12,159 nt of DNA from Flavobacteriales bacterium UBA5422 (lineage in GTDB: Bacteria; Bacteroidota; Bacteroidia; Flavobacteriales_D; Crocinitomicaceae). Of the stretch, positions 1-5,548 are shown piece after piece. The DNA is taken from positions 24,607-36,765 of the forward strand of contig DHNG01000011.1 in the NCBI GenBank assembly GCA_002409405.1, given 5' to 3'. The translations under genes were made by a program, and so were the position numbers. Every line of letters begins with the position of its first letter. The first letter of the stretch is position 1. The notes beneath the pieces are model-generated. The model saw only the letters and a list, made by a program, of their open reading frames with translations. It was not told where the DNA came from and ran no database searches.

Positions 1-133
1 ATTGCACAATCATAGAAATCGCATTGCTCGCCGCTTTCTGTTCACAAAACGCGTGATCAATGAGAATCTCTTCAATGTTTTTTTCTGCAATGTTTACCCA
101 GCGGGGATCTGTCGGCATTTTCAAACCTAACAT
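1..133 (-). CDS. miaE: tRNA 2-methylthio-N6-isopentenyladenosine-37 hydroxylase MiaE, N-terminal part (cut by window edge)
   Basis: Only the first 44 codons are in the window; the gene continues past position 1. The reading frame starts at an ATG at 133-131 and begins MLGLKMPTDPRWVN, followed by a helix with the core DHAFCEQKAAS (residues 26-36). From memory of the family this is the characteristic N-terminus of Bacteroidota MiaE, a ferritin-like non-haem diiron monooxygenase that hydroxylates the isopentenyl group on A37 of certain tRNAs. Glu31 in the DHAFCE segment is the likely first iron ligand; the other ligands lie outside the window. A second in-frame ATG at 118-116 would remove five conserved residues, and the promoter at 157-187 leaves room for the upstream start, so I prefer 133. 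The identification rests on a short segment, but the segment is distinctive. Confidence 0.85.
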   Translation of the reverse strand, partial: MLGLKMPTDPRWVNIAEKNIEEILIDHAFCEQKAASNAISMIVQ

Positions 134-156
134 ATTTCTTGTTTTGAATTGAAGAG

Positions 157-187
157 CAAAGATACATCTTTTTATCTCCTTTTTCAA
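157..187 (-). promoter_or_regulatory. miaE promoter, Bacteroidota sigma-A type
   Basis: Read on the minus strand, TTG (187-185) is followed by a 20-nt spacer and TATCTTTG (164-157), an exact match to the Bacteroidota pattern TTG-N17-23-TAnnTTTG. The -7 element ends 23 nt before the miaE ATG at 133, giving a leader of roughly 17 nt with no Shine-Dalgarno sequence. Assignment is by pattern and position only. Confidence 0.7.
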
Positions 188-248
188 TTGATCCTTTTTT
201 GATTTGTGTTGAATTTATCGTTACATTCGTAAGAATAAACACAATAGC

Positions 249-443
249 ATGGAGGAAAAAAATGACAAAGAAAGAGTAAAAACAGCAACCTCGATTGGTG
301 GATTATTTTTTGTAGGGTGCATGTTCATCGGTGCAGGAATCGGTATGATTTACGGTGCGGTTCCAATTGGAGGAGCCATTGGTATGGGTATTGGTTTTCT
401 TGCAATGGGAATCATCTGGGCATACTACATGAAGAAAAAATAA
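249..443 (+). CDS. small two-helix membrane protein of unknown function
   Basis: A 64-residue protein with a charged N-terminus (MEEKNDKERVK) and two hydrophobic, glycine-rich helices at about residues 16-36 and 38-60, ending in a lysine tail (YYMKKK). The helices contain repeated small-residue spacings such as GAGIG, GGAIGMGIG, which favour tight helix packing. By the positive-inside rule both charged ends are likely cytoplasmic, making a short hairpin in the inner membrane. Similar tiny two-helix proteins are common and mostly unnamed in Bacteroidota; I do not recognise a function. The ATG at 249 is the only sensible start and there is no Shine-Dalgarno sequence. It is divergent from miaE and convergent with the T9SS cargo gene. 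Its last codons overlap the U-tract of that gene's terminator. The composition and helix pattern make it a real gene in my view, though it is short. Confidence 0.72.
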   Translation: MEEKNDKERVKTATSIGGLFFVGCMFIGAGIGMIYGAVPIGGAIGMGIGFLAMGIIWAYYMKKK

Positions 444-472
444 ACGGCTTCCCGATTATCTCTGAAAGCCGT
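434..472 (-). terminator. Rho-independent terminator of the T9SS cargo operon
   Basis: ACGGCTT (444-450) pairs with AAGCCGT (466-472) as a 7-bp stem with a 15-nt loop. Read on the minus strand the stem is followed at once by TTTATTTTTT (443-434), the U-tract expected of an intrinsic terminator for the gene ending at 512. On the plus strand the stem is followed by CTGATCC, so it would terminate the small membrane-protein transcript only weakly. The U-tract is formed by the final lysine codons and stop of the convergent gene. Confidence 0.65.
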
Positions 473-511
473 CTGATCCTTTAAGAATCTGTTCTGTTTA
501 TAAAACTGTAA

Positions 512-2059
512 TTATTCTTTCACCAATTTGGTTCGGTGTGTTTTATATTTTGTAACGATCGACAAAATATAAATTCCCGACTTGTATTCTTCCAAATTCA
601 ATTTCAATCGATTTCCTCCTTTTACGACAGGAATTAATTCTTGCTCAATGATTTTTCCTGTTGCATCTGTCATCGTCAAAACAGCATCCTCTTTCGAATA
701 AGCATTAAAAATTACTTCTGTCAATCCTGTAGTCGGATTTGGAAACACACTCAATACGTCATACATATCGTCCAATACGTTTACCGCTCTGATATCAGAA
801 TACTTGAACGTTCCGTCAAAATCAAACTGTTTCAATCTATAGTAATTTACTCCTGAAAAAGGATCTGTATCAACTGTCACATATTGTGTTTCCTGATCTG
901 AATTTCCAACTGCACTCAGCCTGTTTATTACCTGATAATTTTCACCATCCGTAGAACGTTCCACTTCATAGTGACTCATGTTTTCTTCTGTTTGTGTCAC
1001 CCATGTCAAATCTGTTACGTGAAGATTCGGATCATATTCTGCTTCAAACAAGGACAATTGAGCCGACAAAACAATACAATCCAAACTTGAACTACTTCCA
1101 CCAAAAGACAATGTATATCCTGTCCCTCCGCTCGGACTCCATTTATCCACAACCAAATAATAACTCTGTCCCGCAACTACACTTAATGGACTTACATACC
1201 CATTTCCTAACACGTTTTGGCTGGTACCCGTCCCCGGAGGCATCGCACCGGTAGTTCCTGACACACCCGCATCAGAGCAGCGAATAGGAGCACCCAACGC
1301 ACTGCATGTAACATTTGGTCCGTAGATTGCGAAATCATAATCGTCAGAGGACACAGTAGGTGTAATCGTTACATTCAAAGTCCCTGTAGTTTGTGCTACA
1401 AAACGGTACCAGTTGGAATGGTTTTCTCCTCCTGCCGGACATGTTGCACCAGCACATCCTTCAGCAACAATTCCTGGCCCCGAAGACATGGATGACACAG
1501 AAGAATTAGAACAAATAGCTGTGGCAAACATACAATCGCTGTTACTGGTTCCATTCGGACCTCCTGCGCATGGCACGCATGTTAATACTGCATTCCAACC
1601 AGGGCGGTTAACCGAATTATCGGAATTAAAACGAAACGTCAAACAACCACTGGCATCTGTAGAAGTATACGAAAATGGTACTGCAGGAGTTCCTGAAATC
1701 CCCGTAATTCCGGTATAGTTTGTTGCACCATTCGGAGCTGTTAGAAATTGAGGGCTGTTTTGAGTCGGCCCGTTTTTTACTTGCAAAAAGTCCCATCCTG
1801 CTTCCGTGTTAAATGTACTGAATGTTACTTGCATGCAGTTTCCTGCAATAGAAGGACAAAAAACCCGATAAATCTGATCGATGTTGTCTGAATAATTAAG
1901 TGCTACACCTCCGTTATCACTATAAGTAGACGGACCGCAATTCGCAACCAGACAGGACCCTACATATTCACTTTGAATTCCTGCTGTAGGATGTGTATAC
2001 TGCCCCCAGACAGGTGAAGTTAAAACGATCGGTAGTATGCATGGTAGAAATGATTTCAT
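512..2059 (-). CDS. secreted T9SS cargo protein with CUB-like and PPC-like domains and C-terminal sorting domain
   Basis: A 515-residue secreted protein. Residues 1-20 form a signal peptide ending WGQ. Residues about 31-164 look like a CUB-type beta-sandwich: paired cysteines (Cys68/75, Cys139/161), GWDFLQVKNG at 88-97 and CLTFRFNSDNS at 139-149. Residues about 175-320 are cysteine-containing and resemble a bacterial pre-peptidase C-terminal (PPC-like) domain, with DYDFAIYGP (240-248) and GQSYYLVVDKW (297-307). Residues about 335-427 read as a fibronectin-III-like sandwich (HYEVERSTDGENYQVI, 363-378). The end (436-515) is a type A T9SS C-terminal domain with VFPNPTTG (438-445) and SGIYILSI (494-501). 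It is therefore expected to cross the outer membrane by T9SS and be anchored or released at the surface. CUB- and PPC-like domains suggest adhesion or binding rather than catalysis; no protease or hydrolase domain is visible. It lies 12 bp downstream of, and presumably in operon with, a small secreted protein. Domain names are judged by eye. Confidence 0.88.
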   Translation of the reverse strand: MKSFLPCILPIVLTSPVWGQYTHPTAGIQSEYVGSCLVANCGPSTYSDNGGVALNYSDNIDQIYRVFCPSIAGNCMQVTFSTFNTEAGWDFLQVKNGPTQNSPQFLTAPNGATNYTGITGISGTPAVPFSYTSTDASGCLTFRFNSDNSVNRPGWNAVLTCVPCAGGPNGTSNSDCMFATAICSNSSVSSMSSGPGIVAEGCAGATCPAGGENHSNWYRFVAQTTGTLNVTITPTVSSDDYDFAIYGPNVTCSALGAPIRCSDAGVSGTTGAMPPGTGTSQNVLGNGYVSPLSVVAGQSYYLVVDKWSPSGGTGYTLSFGGSSSSLDCIVLSAQLSLFEAEYDPNLHVTDLTWVTQTEENMSHYEVERSTDGENYQVINRLSAVGNSDQETQYVTVDTDPFSGVNYYRLKQFDFDGTFKYSDIRAVNVLDDMYDVLSVFPNPTTGLTEVIFNAYSKEDAVLTMTDATGKIIEQELIPVVKGGNRLKLNLEEYKSGIYILSIVTKYKTHRTKLVKE

Positions 2060-2071
2060 AGTTAGTTTGGT

Positions 2072-2395
2072 TTAATGGTGATTTTGTTTGTTGAGCGCCG
2101 TTTTTTCATAAGAATAAACCCGAATAGCCATTCCTGTCCCTTCCTGGTAGATAATTACATCTTCAATTTCCTTTCTTGCCTGTTCGATCAAATCGGAATT
2201 GATTGTTCTTAAAACAACACTGTCAGCTCCTAATAAAGATGGGTCGACTAACTCATAATCAATACGATACCGATCTTTCATTGTCGTTGTTTTTTTTGTC
2301 ACAGCATATCTTTGCGTTTGATTTACAGCCTTTTGAGAGAACCCCATAGAACAGAATACAAATGTAATTCCAGCTGTAATAATGGTTTTTTTCAT
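2072..2395 (-). CDS. small secreted protein of unknown function, first gene of the T9SS cargo operon
   Basis: A 107-residue protein with a signal peptide (about residues 1-20, hydrophobic core AGITFVFC, ending FSQ) and no lipobox cysteine at the cleavage site, so it should be released into the periplasm or beyond. The mature part is mostly polar: a TKKTTTMKDRYRIDYELVDP stretch (33-52), a short apparent helix EQARKEIEDVIIY (71-83) and a basic/histidine tail (NKQNHH). It has no T9SS sorting domain and no cysteines after the signal peptide. I do not recognise the family. The gene starts 35 nt after a perfect promoter match and its stop is 12 nt before the cargo ATG, so the two are almost certainly co-transcribed. 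A role as partner of the cargo is inference from position only. Confidence 0.75.
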   Translation of the reverse strand: MKKTIITAGITFVFCSMGFSQKAVNQTQRYAVTKKTTTMKDRYRIDYELVDPSLLGADSVVLRTINSDLIEQARKEIEDVIIYQEGTGMAIRVYSYEKTALNKQNHH

Positions 2396-2430
2396 AGTGT
2401 TTACGTAAAAAATAGTTAATCGTCTCTTAA

Positions 2431-2462
2431 CAAAGTTAAATTTATTTTTTAACTAAAACAAA
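2431..2462 (-). promoter_or_regulatory. promoter of the secreted-protein/T9SS cargo operon
   Basis: On the minus strand TTTG (2462-2459) is followed by 20 nt and TAACTTTG (2438-2431), a perfect TAnnTTTG element with ideal spacing. The -7 element lies 35 nt before the ATG at 2395. The intervening DNA is very A/T-rich. The promoter lies directly after the pabA stop (2488), so the downstream pair can be expressed independently of pabA. Confidence 0.75.
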
Positions 2463-2487
2463 AAACAATCAGTTTATTTTTAACGAC

Positions 2488-3048
2488 TTACTTCAAAAAA
2501 TTCCACACTATTTCCAACCCAAATTCTGTCATGACTGATTCAGGGTGAAATTGTACTCCGAAAACGGGTAAATCGATGTGTTCAAAAGACATAATCACTC
2601 CTTCGGAAGAAATCCCGGTAACTTTTAATTCGCTAGGTAATGTTTCAGCATCAACACACCAGCTATGATACAATCCGGCTTTAATCCGGGAAGGCAACTC
2701 CCTGAATAGTTTTGATGCATTATCAATCGTTACCTCTGCTTGTACTCCATGCTTCACCTGTTTTTGGTTGATCAGTTGTCCCCCATAAAATTCAGCGATT
2801 CCCTGCATTCCAAGACATACCCCCAGAATTGGTTTCAAATGTCCATATGTTCTAAGGATTTCAAACATTAGCCGTGTTTCGGATGGCAAACCCGGACCCG
2901 GAGAGAGAATCAGCCGGTCGTATTCCTGAATTTCATTGATTGACAACTCGTCGTTGCGTTTTACAACAACATCTACATCGCATTGCGCGGTATAGTGATA
3001 CAGATTGTATGTAAAAGAATCGTAATTATCTACTATCAGTACTTTCAC
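2488..3048 (-). CDS. pabA: glutamine amidotransferase subunit of aminodeoxychorismate/anthranilate synthase (PabA/TrpG)
   Basis: A 186-residue class I (triad) glutamine amidotransferase, normal length for a stand-alone PabA/TrpG. It releases ammonia from glutamine for its chorismate-using partner (PabB or TrpE), leading to folate or tryptophan. Visible motifs are NYDSFTYNL (8-16), LSPGPGLP (48-55), the nucleophile elbow GVCLGMQ with Cys78 (76-82), HSW (128-130) and FGVQFHPES (163-171) with catalytic His168 and Glu170. The usual elbow in this family is GxCLGHQ; here Met81 replaces the common histidine. The start codon is GTG at 3048-3046; the ATG one base upstream is followed at once by TGA and cannot be the start. 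No pabB or trpE is next to it, so PabA and TrpG roles cannot be separated; it may serve both. It is divergent from ridA. Confidence 0.9.
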   Translation of the reverse strand: MKVLIVDNYDSFTYNLYHYTAQCDVDVVVKRNDELSINEIQEYDRLILSPGPGLPSETRLMFEILRTYGHLKPILGVCLGMQGIAEFYGGQLINQKQVKHGVQAEVTIDNASKLFRELPSRIKAGLYHSWCVDAETLPSELKVTGISSEGVIMSFEHIDLPVFGVQFHPESVMTEFGLEIVWNFLK

Positions 3049-3076
3049 ATTCTAAAGTTAAATGCGTAAACTTGCA

Positions 3077-3109
3077 CAAAGTTACTGAAAGCATTCGTAT
3101 AAAAAACAA
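3077..3109 (-). promoter_or_regulatory. pabA promoter, overlapping the ridA leader
   Basis: On the minus strand TTG (3109-3107) is followed by 22 nt and TAACTTTG (3084-3077). The -7 match is perfect and the spacing is within the accepted 17-23 nt. The -33 element ends 3 bp before the ridA ATG at 3113, so the pabA promoter occupies nearly the whole divergent gap. A second, weaker TAACTTTA copy lies at 3060-3053 on the same strand. Confidence 0.6.
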
Positions 3110-3112
3110 GAA

Positions 3113-3493
3113 ATGAAAAAAGCAATACATATCGAAGGAGCTCCGCAGCCAATTGCCCCATATAGTCAGGCAATCCAGGCAGGAAATATGGTTTTTGTAA
3201 GCGGTCAGATTCCTGTTAACCCGTTTACAAGGGAATTAAACATGGAAACAATCGAAGTAGCAACCCGACAGGTACTTGATAATATCACAGCAATTCTAGC
3301 AGCGGCAGGTCTTACCCTCAATCATGTTGTTAAATGCCAGGTTTTTCTGAAAGATATGGCTGATTTTGCGGCAATGAATGCTGTTTATGGTGAATATTTC
3401 AACGTGCTTCCTCCTGCCAGAGAATGTGTTCAGGTGGCAAAGTTACCTAGCGATGTCAATGTTGAAATTTCCTGCATTGCAGTCGTAGAATAA
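3113..3493 (+). CDS. ridA: RidA family 2-iminobutanoate/2-iminopropanoate deaminase
   Basis: A 126-residue YjgF/YER057c/UK114 protein of normal length. RidA enzymes hydrolyse reactive imine/enamine intermediates released by PLP enzymes such as threonine dehydratase, protecting other PLP enzymes in the cytoplasm. Key residues match the E. coli enzyme: Tyr17 in APYSQA, Ser30 in VSGQIP, Arg103 and Cys105 in PPARECVQVAKLP, and Glu118 in VEISCIAV. The arginine that binds the substrate carboxylate and the glutamate that positions water are both present, so it is predicted to be an active RidA-subfamily member rather than a divergent Rid paralogue. It is divergent from pabA and followed after 27 bp by the glycosyltransferase fusion, with which it may share a transcript. 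I found no good promoter match of its own. Confidence 0.94.
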   Translation: MKKAIHIEGAPQPIAPYSQAIQAGNMVFVSGQIPVNPFTRELNMETIEVATRQVLDNITAILAAAGLTLNHVVKCQVFLKDMADFAAMNAVYGEYFNVLPPARECVQVAKLPSDVNVEISCIAVVE

Positions 3494-3520
3494 AACCCAT
3501 TCTACTGCGTTTAGCTACCG

Positions 3521-5479
3521 ATGCCTGTCGAACAGTATCCATACAAAATCAGTGTCATCATTGTCAATTACAATGTTGAATACTTCTTGGAACAATGTCT
3601 GAACTCTGTCAAAAGAGCGTTACAGAATGTTTCAGGAGAGGTGTTTGTTGTGGATAACAATTCTATCGACAATTCGGTGGACATGGTGCGTTTAAAATTT
3701 CCCGAATACAATTTGATTGCCAACAAGGACAACCGGGGTTTTTCAAAAGCCAACAATCAGGCAATTGAACTTTCGAAAGGAGAATACATTCTTCTGCTCA
3801 ATCCGGATACGGTTGTGGAAGAAGATACCTTCGAAAAAGTGGTTCGTTTTATGGACGATCATCCGGATGCCGGAGGGCTTGGTGTACGCATGCTGGACGG
3901 AAAAGGAAAGTTTTTACCTGAATCAAAGCGCGGATTACCCACTCCCCTGGTTGCATTTTATAAAATATTCGGCCTTTCCCGAATTTTTCCGCGTTCAAAG
4001 CGCTTCGGACAATACCACCTTGGGCATCTGAGCGAGTTTGAAACGAATGAAATTGAGATTCTGAGCGGTGCTTTCATGTTGATGCGCAACGAAACGCTCC
4101 AGAAAGTAGGGTTGTTGGATGAAGCTTTTTTCATGTATGGAGAAGACATCGATCTATCGTATCGGATTATCAAGGGAGGGTACAAAAATTATTATTTCCC
4201 GGAAACGCGCATCATTCACTACAAAGGGGAAAGCACGAAAAAAAGTTCCGTAAATTACGTGTTTGTTTTTTACCGGGCGATGGTCATTTTTGCAGAAAAG
4301 CATTTCTCACAAAAAAATGCAAAGCTGTTTTCCTTCCTCATCAATATGGCGATTTACCTACGGGCTGGAATGGCTGTATTTTCACGGTTTGTAAAACGAA
4401 TACTGCTTCCTGCAACTGATTTTTTACTTCTGTTGGGTGGTTTGTACGCACTGACGCATCGATGGGAAATTCAAAACATCGACTTCCCGGAGAATGTACT
4501 CAAGATTGCACTCCCGTTCTATACTCTGTCTTGGCTTGTTGCCATTTTCTTCAATAATGGTTACAACCGTCCGATGAAGATCGCACCAATTGTCAAAGGA
4601 ATTCTCTGGGGCACGGTGCTGATCCTTGTCTTTTATGCATTGCTTCCGAAAGCCTATCAGTTTTCGCGATTATTTATTTTGTGCGGTGCCTCACTGGTAC
4701 TTGCTTATTTTATCATCTCCCGGGTTTTCCTGCATTTTGCATTGGGGAAATCTTACCGGATTATTCAGGACAAAGCCAAGCGGTTTGCTATTGTCGGCTC
4801 AACAGAAGAGGCAGATCGGGTACATGAAATTTTAAAGCAATCCGTTTCAAAAATTGACTCCGTGGTATTTGTCGCTTCATCCGATCAAAAGGACGATCGA
4901 AGTATCGGTGATGTCGGACAGTTGGATCAGATTGCCTATATCCATAAAATTGATGAAATTATCTTTTGCGCCAAAGATATTGATGCACAAACAATTATTG
5001 ACTGGATGTCGCGCATCAACTCTGCAAAAGTCGATTTTAAAATTGCACAACCTGACAGCCTCTATCTGATCGGAAGTAATTCGATCGATACAGCCGGAGA
5101 TCTGTATCTGATTAACATCAACTCCATTTCCAAACCAGAAAATGTGCGAAATAAACGAACATTTGACATACTGGTTGCAATCATCGGCTTGATAAGTCTT
5201 CCCGTTTCTATTTGGTTCTATGTCAATAAAGGACAGTTGATCCGCAATTTATTATCCATTCTGATCGGGAAAAAAACATGTGTTGGCTATGTGCTTTCGC
5301 CGACACAGCGCAATTTACCTAAAATAAAATCGGGTGTACTTCACCCTGTTGCAAGTGAACTGGAACTATCCGAAAATCACGCTGACAAATTGAATTTAAT
5401 TTACGCACGGGATTATTCCATTCAAAAAGATTTATCTATTTTGATACGAATGTGGAAAAAAATGGATAATCGCAATTAA
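3521..5479 (+). CDS. GT2 glycosyltransferase fused to a membrane/Rossmann module and a shortened phosphoglycosyl-transferase-like domain
   Basis: A 652-residue fusion. Residues about 9-265 are a GT-A family 2 glycosyltransferase: SVIIVNYN (11-18), VVDNNSIDNS (43-52), DNRGFSKANNQAI (70-82), the metal/sugar-nucleotide motif LLNPDT (92-97), LSGAFMLMRNE (181-191) and catalytic-base segment MYGEDIDLSYR (205-215). Four membrane helices follow (about 298-312, 328-346, 358-376, 384-404), then a Rossmann-like domain starting RFAIVGSTEEADRV (421-434), then KRTFDILVA (545-553) leading into a membrane segment to about 567. Helices plus Rossmann plus KR-FD is the layout of polyprenyl-phosphate sugar phosphotransferases (WbaP/WcaJ type). 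The catalytic core of that domain (the GPV-F-Q-R and KFRSM..D-E region) is absent: sequence passes straight to GKKTCVGY (583-590), LPKIKSGVLHPV (599-610) and YARDYSIQKDL (628-638), which resemble its C-terminal half. The GT2 half should be active and the other half probably not. Likely role: adding a sugar to a lipid-linked or surface glycan at the inner membrane. Substrates are unknown. It follows ridA by 27 bp. Confidence 0.85.
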   Translation: MPVEQYPYKISVIIVNYNVEYFLEQCLNSVKRALQNVSGEVFVVDNNSIDNSVDMVRLKFPEYNLIANKDNRGFSKANNQAIELSKGEYILLLNPDTVVEEDTFEKVVRFMDDHPDAGGLGVRMLDGKGKFLPESKRGLPTPLVAFYKIFGLSRIFPRSKRFGQYHLGHLSEFETNEIEILSGAFMLMRNETLQKVGLLDEAFFMYGEDIDLSYRIIKGGYKNYYFPETRIIHYKGESTKKSSVNYVFVFYRAMVIFAEKHFSQKNAKLFSFLINMAIYLRAGMAVFSRFVKRILLPATDFLLLLGGLYALTHRWEIQNIDFPENVLKIALPFYTLSWLVAIFFNNGYNRPMKIAPIVKGILWGTVLILVFYALLPKAYQFSRLFILCGASLVLAYFIISRVFLHFALGKSYRIIQDKAKRFAIVGSTEEADRVHEILKQSVSKIDSVVFVASSDQKDDRSIGDVGQLDQIAYIHKIDEIIFCAKDIDAQTIIDWMSRINSAKVDFKIAQPDSLYLIGSNSIDTAGDLYLININSISKPENVRNKRTFDILVAIIGLISLPVSIWFYVNKGQLIRNLLSILIGKKTCVGYVLSPTQRNLPKIKSGVLHPVASELELSENHADKLNLIYARDYSIQKDLSILIRMWKKMDNRN

Positions 5480-5486
5480 CCGATAC

Positions 5487-5516
5487 TTGTAAAAAAGGAA
5501 AAATCGGTTATTTTTG
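5487..5516 (+). promoter_or_regulatory. promoter of the E2 acyltransferase gene
   Basis: TTG (5487-5489), a 19-nt spacer and TATTTTTG (5509-5516) match the Bacteroidota promoter exactly. Transcription should begin near 5523. This places the in-frame GTG at 5516 inside the promoter and makes the ATG at 5549 the true start, with a leader of about 26 nt. It begins only 7 bp after the glycosyltransferase stop. Confidence 0.75.
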
Positions 5517-5548
5517 TGGTCGAAAAACAATTTCTTCATAGAACTGAG

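Noticed and set aside
203..229. Possible promoter for the small membrane protein (TTTG, 15 nt, TACATTCG)
   Set aside because: The spacer is shorter than 17 nt and the -7 element has a mismatch, so it does not meet the standard used for the other promoters.
1413..1718. 101-residue plus-strand frame opposite the T9SS cargo gene
   Set aside because: Lies opposite clear CUB/PPC-like coding sequence and has no start context, promoter or recognisable motif.
3067..3074. TAAACTTG as a possible ridA -7 element
   Set aside because: One mismatch and no TTG at the right distance; the pabA promoter on the other strand is a far better explanation of this gap.
5516..5548. GTG-initiated 11-residue N-terminal extension of the E2 protein
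   Set aside because: The GTG is the end of a perfect promoter element and the extension matches nothing in the family, whose proteins start at the lipoyl domain.
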